From positions 51,761,964-51,825,963 of the forward strand of contig CP154956.1 in assembly GCA_039621445.1 (NCBI GenBank): 64,000 nt of DNA, in the 5' to 3' direction. The notes beneath the pieces are model-generated. The model saw only the letters and a list, made by a program, of their open reading frames with translations. It had not been told where the DNA came from and ran no database searches. The DNA is from Euglena gracilis. Taxonomy: Eukaryota; Euglenida; Euglenophyceae; Euglenales. The first letter of the stretch is position 1. Each line of letters begins with the position of its first letter. Of this stretch, positions 14,001 through 26,293 are shown piece by piece. The position numbers were made by a program, and so were the translations under genes.

Positions 14001-15708
14001 GCCGTCTTTTGGAACAGTCATTGTCAATGCAGGATAGTTAAAATACATTGGGTTTGGAGGCATATATTCATATTTAATGCCTGAAAGACTGCAATGCGGC
14101 AGATTGGGTCTTTTTTTGCAAGATTTTCAGTGCAGTAATCCATCCACCTGGGCAGCTGGGGGGTGACGCTATTTTTTTTGTCGAACTTTGCTTTGGTGTT
14201 TTTTTGTGTTTTCCACTTTCTGGAGATTTCTCGATTTTTGTTGAATAAATTTTTCGACGTGGTAAAAGTGCACATTTTGCCCTCAATTTTTACCTCGGAG
14301 CAGATTTTTTAACAAACATTTGGCATTTTTTGGATGGCCAACAATCTGCATAATTTTGGAACCAGAAAAGCTTAATCAAAATATATCAAAATACAGTTGC
14401 ACAATGAAGAGTTTTCCTCGCAACACGTGAATTTTTCCGGAATTCTCTCCAGAGGGAAAGAGAACACCCCAGGGCTGACATGCAACTGGCTTTTTTTGGC
14501 GTATTTTTTTTGGTTTTTTTTGCCTTTTTCTTTTTTTTTTTGTGTCGGATTTTTCGAGGGTCCATATTCCCCCCTTCCCCAGACAAGCTGCCCTGCTGGG
14601 CGCCTGAACCCCTCTCCCTCGTCAAAAAGAATAAAACTACTTGGAATGTTTTTCATACAAAAAAGTGGACGGTTCAGCCTTGAATTTTCGGCAGCTGGGA
14701 TCTCGATTTGTTTCAGTCGTCCCGCGTGGAATTTCGGGTACGAAGAAATGTGCTGTGGGCTGGAGACGTCCCCCAGGCTGTAGTCCGCTTTACTTGCCGT
14801 TTTCTTGTGTCGTCTTTGCACCCTGCCCCAGGAGGGTGTCCGGGGTTTGGTGGGGCTGGGTGGAGCCTGGCTTCCGCCAACACCTTTCTTTCAAGCCAGC
14901 ACCTTTTTTCAAAATGCCTCTGGGAAGTAAATGGATGACAAGATCTTTTGGTTGCCATGTTTAAATGAGTTTGGTTTTAATGGAAATGGTTTGGGGAAGA
15001 CTTTGGTGGGAGTGTTGTGTTTCTGACATGGGGCAATTTATATGAAACACGATGTTCGAGTTTTTTGGGAACAGGGAGTTGGGACCCGAAACCAGTTTGG
15101 CTGAACTCAGAACCCCCACAAATATGGGACAGATTTTGGAGTTTCCAGGTGGGGGTGGCCAGGTTGTGATTTCCAACCAACCATGTTTTCCAGAGCCTTT
15201 TTCAGTGGTTTTGCCTTTGCAAAATATGGGGACGGTTTTGTGCTGCCTGAGTTGCAACCTCTCCCAGACTTTTCGTGGGTGCAGAATTTAGGGAATTTGC
15301 CATTGGTACTTTTGCATTGCCTTTGCCTCCAGCTCAACCAGTTCTTCAACACCAGCCCAAGAGCCGGTGGCACCTTTGCAGTTTTCCCAACCATCCCAGG
15401 TAGATGGGCTGGCGAAGAAAACGGCAAGTGCCTCGGCAGGGCAGGGGGGCAATAACCCCAGCCCAGTTTTCATTGAAAAGCAAGCACGGGCAAATGAGCT
15501 GGGCTTAAATAATAACAACTGGCACAGCAACGAGCGGGTCAGAGCAGAAGTTGAGGGGGCAGAGGAAAACCCGAAGGGCAACCCCAGTTCGACTTCTACT
15601 CGACGACCACGAACTCCAGCTTCAGCACCAGGAAGTGATGAGCTTCAGCAAAAACGGCTGCATCGTGAGGTTGATCACGATCAGCCAGCAGATTCACTGA
15701 CGAAATAG
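3591..15708 (+). CDS. Eukaryotic-type protein kinase gene, multi-exon (5' end not found)
   Basis: This gene encodes a protein kinase catalytic domain that would transfer ATP phosphate to a protein. Exons that join with matching phases are 3591-3637, 3666-3796 (or -3772), 6267-6332, 6551-6753, 7021-7159, 8541-8617 and 10280 to about 10454. Motifs in order are a catalytic loop YHNDLKCDNILLD (HxDLKxxN, with Asn in place of the Arg of HRD), the metal-binding motif LADFGES, the activation-segment end RGTECIRSPEVL (SPE in place of APE), DVWALGCLFYELLT (subdomain IX) and DPSSRWSAGELHQRLL (subdomain XI). A Ser/Pro/Ala-rich tail probably continues through 13749-13890 and ends in exon 15333-15708 (stop TAG). 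The N-lobe with the ATP-binding Lys lies upstream and was not found. The kinase identity is strong. The linkage of the two last exons is inferred from position and open frame, and their phases do not fully close, so at least one small exon is missing. Confidence 0.85.
3797..6266. other. Long kinase intron with repeats
   Basis: This intron separates the catalytic-loop exon from the DFG exon. It holds a GC-rich palindromic block near 4385-4510 (alternating ccggcc/ggccgg), a (ATT)n tract, a C-run block at about 5270-5330 of the 'ccccccaaatataa' family, and two diverged copies of the 215-bp repeat (about 4550-4640 and 5935-6070). No coding exon was seen. Confidence 0.6.
5044..5267. repeat. (ATT)n trinucleotide microsatellite
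   Basis: Nearly continuous tat/tta/att repeat of about 220 bp with occasional interruptions, inside a kinase intron. Open frames across it encode only poly-Ile or poly-Asn and are not genes. Confidence 0.95.
7160..8540. other. Kinase intron with G-rich repeat and (GT)n
   Basis: Contains runs of C and G with 'gtttatttggg' type words at 7730-7860 (G-rich strand of the C-run family), a (GT)n microsatellite at about 8045-8084, and a degenerate tandem array at about 8385-8540 built on 'aatggcc.cctgtctca'. The flanking exons join in phase 1 across it. Confidence 0.6.
8045..8084. repeat. (GT)n microsatellite
   Basis: Uninterrupted gt dinucleotides of about 40 bp within the intron between kinase exons 7021-7159 and 8541-8617. 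Confidence 0.97.
8618..10279. other. Kinase intron with dispersed repeat R3
   Basis: At about 9180-9445 is a repeat beginning near a 'ccccgggaccctttaaggccca' stretch and ending at 'agtgctatgac', followed by a run of 18 G. The same sequence occurs inverted at about 28590-28890. A short array of 'ggcagttatttagagaaaa'-like units follows at 9860-10000. No exon was seen. Confidence 0.6.
10455..13748. other. Kinase-gene intron region; possible microexon
   Basis: Mostly T-rich non-coding DNA. One good 30-base candidate exon lies at 11797-11826: a strong acceptor after 'gttgtttttgcacag', codons SQKEVHQLAQ, then donor gtgata, with phase 0 at both sides. A second acceptor at 13271 precedes a short open stretch (ACVHLLRRHSFLLHGF). 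Region 12660-13010 is a degenerate ATTC/ATTT tetranucleotide field including an uninterrupted (TTTTA)n part at about 12880-12920. Confidence 0.4.
13891..15332. other. Intron before the terminal kinase-gene exon
   Basis: Repeat fragments and T-runs with no supported exon. The acceptor at its right end is good: a 'tgcctttgcctccag' tract directly before the open 376-bp terminal exon. Confidence 0.5.
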
Positions 15709-16386
15709 ATCATTTTTTCCCCACACAGTTCTAAAATCAAAATTGATTTGCAGTTATTTCTGGCCTGATAAATTGATATTGTTTCTTTTTCCCTTTTTTA
15801 AAAAAAACAAAACAAACAGCCCTGGCGTCTTTTCCAAGTTTTTTTTTTCTTCAGGAAAAGTGCATCCGATGGGGGATGCACTGATATTTTCGCCTTGAAA
15901 GCAGCGTCGTTGGCTTCTGTTTTGGTTTTGCAATACCCTGGCTTACGTTCAACAGCTGTTTTGTGGACATGTCTGACGTTTCATCTGGCAGAAAAAAATT
16001 GTTAAAAAACCATTGTTTCCATTTGATTCTTAACTTTAGAAGATGCTCTTTCTTCCCCAAGCTTCCCCAAGCTGCGCCTCAAGCCCAGTAACCACTGGGG
16101 GGAGTTAAATGGGAGAACTTGTTGTGAGAAAAATGCCAGACAAATTTTTTGTCCAGGCTTGCCCCCCCCCCCATTTTAGGTATCCGTCCAGGATTTTCCC
16201 AGCAAATTTTCCCAAAAAAAAGTCCAACCCAAAGTTTTATTCGCCGCTTCGCACCGATCTTTGGAGTATATTTTGTCTTCAAAATCACTTGTTTTGATCA
16301 GCAAGTGTTCCCGGTCAAAATTTTCCCCCCGGTGAATGAAATGCAAGTTACCAAATGTTCACAGTCCATTGTCTTTTCTTTTGCAG
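15709..16386. other. Intergenic or intron DNA, nothing recognised
   Basis: Follows the TAG that ends the kinase-linked exon. AT-rich with several A runs. No supported gene was seen. The right end supplies the acceptor 'cttttgcag' for the exon at 16387. Confidence 0.4.
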
Positions 16387-16602
16387 TGTGTTGGATCCCG
16401 CAAGTTCAACCTCGTTTCTCCCGTCATTGATGGCAAGCTATATATTGGTATGGTGTATTGTGTTATGTACCAAATCTTTTTTGGAAGTCGGACCCTTCCT
16501 TTATCAAGAGGGGCGAACCCTCTGGCTGGTTTGTGTTACCACTCTCCCCAACGGAGATGTCCCGGATAAATATGTACTCTGGAAAACCCTGCTCAAGGCA
16601 AG
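16387..16602 (+). CDS. Two exons of an unrecognised gene
   Basis: Exon 16387-16447 follows a 'tcttttcttttgcag' acceptor and reads CVGSRKFNLVSPVIDGKLYI with the last base starting a Val codon. A 40-base intron (gtatgg...ggaag) and exon 16488-16602 follow, reading GPFLYQEGRTLWLVCVTTLP and on to LWKTLLKA, then donor 'gtaggg'. Phases match (phase 1) across the short intron, and the joined peptide is composed like an ordinary globular domain with alternating hydrophobics. I do not recognise the family. Start and end are unknown, and the downstream part of the gene may have been displaced or interrupted by the retroelement block at 17.5 kb. The 40-base intron is very short beside the kilobase introns nearby, so the join is less certain than the exons. 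Confidence 0.5.
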
Positions 16603-17540
16603 GTAGGGAATAGGGTTAATGTTGACATTTAGGTCGTTAATATAAGGGCCAATATTAGGATCAAATTTTGCCTGAAATTTCTAACAGCCTGACATTGACC
16701 CAAATTTTTTTCATAAGATTGTAAGATTGAAATCTGGTAAATTCGAGCTGAGGAAATTCATGCGGGAAATTCCAGAAAATTTGTATGGGACGGTTGCATG
16801 GAGTACAATTTCTTTCAATCATTTTCCAGAGATTTTTTGAGTAACACCCCCCCCTCCACCCATGCTCGTGAAGTCCCTGTGACCATTGTACTTTCAAAAT
16901 GGAGTTGACGCTTTGATTCTTTTTTTTAAAAAAAAATGTCAAGGAAATATCATGTAATACACATGATATGTATTATGTGTTATGCATTTTTGGCAAGCGT
17001 GTATTGTCACCCACAACTCTGGATTGAGTACCTCGACCTTAGAGTAGTTTTAGGGCCATGGGTTGGGTCAGCATTGTGGGCTTTACTTAAGCATAACCTT
17101 ATGTCTTCAATAAGCGGAATGCCCACTGCAGGGGTGTTATCAGAGGGGCATGCCAAGAGGGTAGTTTAATACCTCCCAGTACGGCCCAGTTGAAAGAGGT
17201 TATTTGCATACAATTTTGCGTTGATTGTATTACCATGTGTCATTTTGGATGCAAGATTTCAAGAAAATGAAAAGAGTCTGTTGCAGAGCAGAAAAGGTTG
17301 CGTGATACGTCCTCTCAGCCCAAAATATGCGGGCGGGTCATTTTTCCAACTAGGGTTTTGTAAGTGATTTAATGTGAAGAGAGCAGGGATTCCCAACCAT
17401 ATTGTGGCTGCTGGTGGCATTCATATATTAATGTCATTTTTTTAAATGGCATGGGAGAGGCTCTAGTGCTCTTCTAAATACATGTGGCGTAAACCCAAAA
17501 AGTTTATTTTTTGTGTCAACTGTTTCGTTTTATATTGTGA
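16603..17540. other. Non-coding DNA before the retroelement block
   Basis: No supported exon. Contains a short imperfect palindrome around 16950-16985 (catgtaatac / gtattatgtg) and a T-rich tract. The first (CT)n run at about 17545-17560 marks the start of the repeated retroelement-associated module. Confidence 0.4.
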
Positions 17541-17560
17541 TACACACTCTCTCTCTCTTC

Positions 17561-18543
17561 TGAATCGGTGTTGCTGGGGGAACTCCTTGGGGGGAACTCC
17601 TTGCCGACCCGAGAGTGTGTGCTTGTGGGGGAAGTGTGTTGTCAGTCGGTGTGGGCGCGTGTGTTGTCAGTCTGTGTTGCGGTTTCGCCCCAGGCTGGCA
17701 GGTGGGGCATCGTCAGGGGTGACGACCCTGCCAACCCTCGTCCCCGACCGCTCTTGTCTGTGTGGTGCAGACCGTTACAAACGAGCTCTGCGTCACCCTC
17801 CCGGGGGTGGGGGAGGGGGGGGGGCTGAAAAAAACCGGCCCCAAAAACAAGGCAGCGCGGGACGGAAAAATGGTCCACTACCTACGGGGCACCCTCCGGG
17901 ACAGCACCCTTTGGGGAGGGCGAGACAAGGCCCTTTCGGTGTGGAAAGAGGCAAAAATTGCCGAAAAATACGGACGGCACCCGAAGGCTTGGGGCGCGAG
18001 TACCCAAATTAAGCCGCCGGTCCTGGGGTCGCAGCACCAACCCCTGGGGGAGGGGGTGGCCTGAGCCGCCGGTTGCTCAGCAGAACTGCCGCGGGTTTAG
18101 CCCACAAAATGGGGCGCTGGGGGCGAGGCATGGGGTGCGAAACAACCGCGCCATGCAATTCTGGGAAAAATGCCATGGAAAGCTCCATGGGACGCAGGGT
18201 CACTGCGTAAATCTCTCTTCTGAATCGGTGTTGCTGGGGGAACTCCTTGGGGGGAACTCCTTGCCGACCCGAGAGTGTGTGCTTGTGGGGGAAGTGTGTT
18301 GTCAGTCGGTGTGGGCGCGTGTGTTGTCAGTCTGTGTTGCGGTTTCGCCCCAGGCTGGCAGGTGGGGCATCGTCAGGGGTGACGACCCTGCCAACCCTCG
18401 TCCCCGACCGCTCTTGTCTGTGTGGTGCAGACCGTTACAAACGAGCTCTGCGTCACCCTCCCGGGGGTGGGGGAGGGGGGGGGGGGCTGAAAAAAACCGG
18501 CCCCAAAAACAAGGCAGCGCGGGACGGAAAAATGGTCCACTAC

Positions 18544-18554
<11 letters not shown>
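17561..18554. repeat. Direct duplication of a ~330-bp module (660-bp spacing)
   Basis: Copy 1 spans about 17558-17896 and copy 2 about 18218-18556. They are almost identical, differing mainly by two extra G in a G-run. Both begin after a short ctctct tract with 'gaatcggtgttgctggggg' and end at 'ccactacctacggggca'. Copy 1 continues into unique sequence; copy 2 runs straight into (AC)n(TC)n. Between the copies the + strand reads LWGGRDKALSVWKEAKIAEK and PKAWG in one open frame (17762-18064), which looks protein-like but is unassigned. The duplication lies just past the 3' end of the minus-strand retroelement ORF. Confidence 0.85.
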
Positions 18555-21987
<3,433 letters not shown>

Positions 21988-21988
21988 G

Positions 21989-22032
21989 GAACTAACCCTA
22001 ACCCTAAACCAAACCCCAACCTCCCACCCCTA
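21989..22032. repeat. Telomere-like interstitial repeat
   Basis: Directly after the (CT)n tract the sequence reads 'aaccctaaccctaaacc' and then degenerates (aaaccccaacctcccacccctaac). It resembles the CCCTAA / CCCTAAA telomere class but holds only two to three good units. A similar short run, 'cctaaccctaaccc', is at about 35144-35158. Confidence 0.6.
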
Positions 22033-22511
22033 ACGCCATCCGACCGGGAGCGGGATTTCCGTGCTACTGGATCTGCGCCCATTTCTTAAACAACTTTTAG
22101 TGGACCCCCCCCCCATTTGGCTTCTGGCTTTGTGGGCCCCGGTAGTTAATGGTTGCCATATGTATATCTAAATTTCTAAGCTTAGGGCTAGGCATCATGC
22201 TTAATTTTGGGCTCATCCATATATTTAAATATAGGTCTTAATGCAGACCTTAAGTGGTAATTTTTTGCCTAAATTGGTCGGCATGTCGAGGCCATCGCCC
22301 CATCAGCCAGAGGCAGAGGCTTTGCAGCTGGAGGCTGGGTATGACCCACAAAATTCTCAGGTGTCCCACTATTTAGTTTCCCTACTGCACTGTACGTTTT
22401 GGCCAAGCCATTTTGGGGCTGTTCTTGGGTCAGAAATAAAATTTTCAGAATATCTCCAAAATGGTGGCTAATCAAAGGAAATTATTGGGGACCTAAACTT
22501 AAGCCTTTGGG
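22033..22511. other. Target region of the TIR element; diverged 215-bp repeat
   Basis: No gene. The part from about 22435 to 22511 is a reverse-strand copy of the 215-bp repeat family (tatctccaaaatgg, tcaaaggaaat, ggacctaa, aagcc), and its continuation is found after the transposon at 25506. The transposon therefore inserted into an older repeat. Confidence 0.5.
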
Positions 22512-23174
22512 AACTTCTTAGGCGGCCTAATTCGCACTTAAGCTTTTTTCGTTTGATGCGCGCATTTGCGCAAATTTACGATTTTTTTGATTGTGCTGTG
22601 TTTCGGCTGTGAAGGTCAGGGGGGTGTGAAAACACGGCAACAAGAGAGTGCAAAAAACGAGCGAAATTCTGATTTTGGCTGGGAGACCCCCGGGACTTTG
22701 GCGAAAAATGGTGTTTTTTGGGGGTGTCGGGAAGGACTTTGTGGGCCCAAACCTACGGGACCCTGCCGGCCCACCCTGAAAAAAACGCAAAAAAGCACCA
22801 TAGGAACGGGACTTTTACTGCCCCTGTTGCTTTTTGTGGCTGTGTCCCCGGGTGTGTCCGAGCTGCCGGCGGTGTGCGTCCTGGGTGTTTGGCGGACTGC
22901 GTTGCTGGCGGCGCCTGGGTGTGGTGTTTGTGGGCTGTTTGTTAAAGTGCGGGGAGGAAGTGCCGGGGGGTGTGGGTGTGGTGTGACCGAGCCGGCGAGA
23001 AGGACACAGGGGAAGGAAGGAGAGTGCGGGGTGTTTGGCAAGGGAAGCGCAGAGGGGGAAGAGATGGGGTCCGCAGGGAATGAAGGGAATAAAGGGGACG
23101 GGTGTCTCCCACCCGGCTTATACCCAGGACCCACACAACCAGTTGTGTGGCAAAGAACCTGCGAAGAAAATTGC

Positions 23175-25100
23175 GTTTGATGCGCGCAAATGCGCGCACC
23201 AAACATGTTTGCGTTTGATGCGCGCAATTGCGCGCATAAACACAATTTTGCCCTTCTAGTGCTGGGCTTTGGCACCCACGAACTGACGCCGTTGATAAAC
23301 GGTGTGACAAAGAGGCCGTGACGGCACGGACCTACAGGCCATCCAGTTGGTGGATTTGTCACACTGTTTGTCACCGCGCAAGCTTATGGGCGCAAATGCG
23401 CGCACCAAACACAAAACATGTTGATGCGCGCATTTGCGCAAATGCGCGCATAAACATGTTTTGTGTTTGGTGCGCGCATTTGCGCAAATAAACAAAGAAG
23501 AACGGTGTGACGGAAACACAGCCGTAAAACGCCGACAGTGGAAGTGGTTTATTTGCGCATTTTCGCGCATCACGTTGTTTGTGGGCGCAAATGTGCAAAT
23601 AAACCAGATGTAAATTGTTCATTTTACATCTGTTTTATTTGCGCATTTGCGCAAATAAAACAACGTGATGCGCGCAAATGCGCAAATAAACCACCAATGG
23701 GGGAGTAATAAGTGACTTCTTTTGGCGCTCCTACAGCCACCCTTAGTGGCTTCTGAATGGGTTCAACCCAAATGACTACACCGTCCCTCCGGTATATGGT
23801 GTTAGGGTGCCGTTTTTTTGACCATTGACAGGTCCCACAAAAGATGGAGACATAGGATCTCTTGAAGGTGGGTTCACAGCCACCCAGTAACGGTACACCT
23901 CCACCGGCACCAATTTTTGGGTCCCAAGGGCCCTACCGCTGACCTGTGGCCTGGGCTCTGCTGCTGCAGCCCCATCAGCTGCTGATGCTTCAGCACCCAA
24001 CAGGTCAGCATCCACTTCCCCGGTGCAACGACACCCACTACAGCGACCGCGTTATACCCCGCAACCGGGGTGTAAGGCTGGGGGGACGACTTGGTGCCAG
24101 TGCATGGCAACCAACAGCTGGAGAGAGGTAGCCCTCAAGCACCCATTCCTTTGGGTACAAGGAAGTGTTGAACCTTTACCACTGCATTAGGTGCATCAAA
24201 GTGGTGGGACCCACTCCCCCCAAATTATGCACAAAAACCGGTGGTTTTTTTTACGTTTTTCAAGGGGAAAATGGCAGAAAAAACCGTAAAACGGACTCCG
24301 GCCGGACGCATCCCGGGTATTTCAGGTGCCAAATTTTGTCTTCTTGTAACGCAGTCCTGTTGCAGAAAAGGTGTCGAACAGTCACAGGGTCGTTTGCATG
24401 TCATCAATTCATGACGTTTAACTGCCAAACGGATGATGCCAAAACAACAGGTCGTGTGGGCCTGGTAACAGCAGTACAAATGTACACACGTGAGACAGGC
24501 AAATTTTGGCCAGTCACATGCCGTGTTCCAGTGAACACTCCACACCACCTCTCACCACAAATTTCATCAGCATGTAATTGTGGCGCAAACCATTGGTTGA
24601 CGTGAGGAGTTGCGTTTGCCAGCTGTCACGGAGGAGGAGATGGTATTGCACAACTCATGTGTGTTGATGCACGCATTTGCGCAAATAAACACACAGCTTT
24701 GTTTGTGTGCTCTAAGGCTGCTACAAACACATCATTTTGAAGCGGTTTATAAAATGTTTGTGCGCGCATTTGCGCAAATGCGCGCACAAACGTAATTATG
24801 TTTATTTGCGCAACTGCGCGCACCAACACGTCCATCACGTTTTTAAACCTCGTAGGGTCATGGTCCTCATTGGTGTCTTTTAACATAGAAAGTAAAAATA
24901 CATGTTGCTGGGCGCATTTGCGCAAATAAACATAACTATGTTGGTGCGCGCATTTGCGCAAATGAGCACACCACCAAATGTGTTTGTGCGCGCATTTGCG
25001 CCCATAAACACGTCATTTTAACATCATCGGTGGACGCTTTATTTGCGCAAATGCGCGCATCAAACACAATTGTTTTATTTGCGCAATTGCGCCCATAAAC
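23175..25100. repeat. Dispersed palindromic word array inside the TIR element
   Basis: Copies of 'atttgcgcaaat' joined to 'gcgcgca' on one or both sides occur near 23175, 23213, 23388, 23422, 23471, 23550, 23582, 23635, 23668, 24665, 24760, 24802, 24910, 24943, 24985, 25040 and 25075. The usual flank is 'ataaac' or 'caccaaac', so the longer unit is about 26 bp. Spacing is irregular, so it is not a simple tandem satellite. Confidence 0.85.
24165..24605 (+). CDS. Cys-containing ORF inside the TIR element, unassigned
   Basis: An open frame of about 147 codons, open upstream to about 24132 (no ATG), lying between the two palindrome clusters. It carries HCIRCIKVV near its start and CNCGANHWLT at its end, with further Cys residues between them. 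I recognise no transposase signature. It could be a relic exon of the element's original transposase, a captured host fragment, or chance. Confidence 0.25.
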   Translation: MLNLYHCIRCIKVVGPTPPKLCTKTGGFFYVFQGENGRKNRKTDSGRTHPGYFRCQILSSCNAVLLQKRCRTVTGSFACHQFMTFNCQTDDAKTTGRVGLVTAVQMYTRETGKFWPVTCRVPVNTPHHLSPQISSACNCGANHWLT

Positions 25101-25505
25101 ACACATCAGTTGCGTGATGACTGGCTCACGTAGTCTGTGTGTCTGTGGTGGTGTGATCTACTGAGGCCCCGTGTGTTCTTACCACTGGCGGCAGTGTCAC
25201 AGCCAGTTCAGCCACCGTCAGCACCGTTTCCAAGTGTCGTCACAAGGGGTGTGCGCCTCTCTCCCGTTTGATGTACAACAGCACAAGTCTCACCCTCCGT
25301 CCTATTAACGTCACCTGGCAAGCAGCATGCACACCAGACCACTGGGAGTCAATCCCCTCCAGTGGAGGGGTGTCATAGCTTATTATATCGTGTCCCGGCT
25401 GTCAGGGTACAGGGTCCCAGGGGTTACAAAAAAATCGTAAATTTGCGCAATTGCGCGCATCAAAAGGAAAAAAGCTTAAGTGCGAATTCGGCCGCCTAAG
25501 AACTT

Positions 25506-26293
25506 CCATCTGCCTGCATAGGCCCCTATGGCCCATGCAGGCTATATAGCATTTTGGCCCACCGGGTCATTTGGCCAAAACGGGCCAAATGGCCTGTTTT
25601 GGCCATTTTTGGGCCATTTTAGGGTCAAAAATGAAACAATTCAAAAGATGTTGGTGGGGAATGAAAGGAAATCACCATGGATCTAAAAATATACCCTGGG
25701 GATTGTCCATCACCCCATAAAAGCCACAAGGGCCAGCTTGTCACCCGTGCCATTCCGCCGGACTGCCAGCCGTGCCGTGCCAGGCCGAGTTGCTTTGCAC
25801 CATCAGGCAGGTAAACAGCTCAGCAGTACACAAACCCTGGTTTCCCCCTTCCTCCACCCTGGGGGGAGGGGGGGGCGGACCAACTTCGGTTCGAACCATG
25901 CCGCAGGCATTGGGTCAGAGCCCAAATAACAGCAGAGTCAACACACTTTGGCTGCCCTTTCATGGTTAGGCGTGGCGTAACACGTCAAAATGTATTGGTT
26001 TGCCACGACGATTGTGCAGCAGCCTTTTGAGAGAACGACTTGTGCAAATGAAAATCAGATGTGGGCCTGCATGCATATTTAAGGTCTTGGGTTTCAGGAT
26101 TGTAATTTGCTCATGGTCAATCAGCCCAACTGCCGGGATGGATGGTTTGGGGAAACGAGCACACAGGGTGGATGGGTAGAGAAGGTGGGCTCCCGCCCAT
26201 TATTGTCGGCAGGGGCGATTTGGTGTTCCATGGTTTTGGGGTTCAGCATTTTCGAATGGACGGCCAGCTGTGCACGACCCGCTCTCTCTGTAG
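25506..26293. other. Intergenic DNA before the phosphatase-fold gene
   Basis: Continuation of the older repeat plus 'ggccaaa' homology blocks and a short segment at 25780-25860 ('aggcaggtaaacagctcagcag', then a C/G-rich stretch). That segment recurs with variation at 5760-5810, 27245-27300 and 31255-31320. The first exon of the downstream gene should lie here but was not identified. Confidence 0.4.

Larger units (their letters stand above)
22517..25500. mobile_element. TIR DNA transposon with palindromic-word array (non-autonomous)
   Basis: The ends are near-perfect inverted repeats of about 70 bp: left CTTAGGCGGCCTAATTCGCA and onward, right its complement with few mismatches, each followed inward by 'aagcttttttc', 'gatgcgcgca.ttgcgcaaat' and 'ttacgattttttt'. 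A direct AACTT lies immediately outside each end (22512-22516 and 25501-25505), giving a 5-bp target duplication. Inside are about 19 copies of a GCGCGCATTTGCGCAAAT-type word in both orientations, clustered at 23175-23690 and 24660-25100 plus one at each terminus. No transposase is recognisable. The superfamily is unassigned; the repeated word is a candidate transposase-binding site. Confidence 0.85.

Noticed and set aside
14372-14821. Minus-strand 149-codon frame as a gene
   Set aside because: Lys-rich low-complexity sequence from A-runs, no splice-supported neighbours, and it lies in a kinase-gene intron.
22616-23374. Minus-strand 252-codon frame in the TIR element
   Set aside because: Composition follows the GCGC palindromes and Pro/Ser codons. 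There is no motif, and it overlaps the repeat words that define the element.
22553-25470. CRISPR-like array from the repeated GCGCGCATTTGCGCAAAT word
   Set aside because: Spacing is irregular, copies occur in both orientations, the DNA is clearly eukaryotic, and inverted ends with a target duplication explain it as a transposon.
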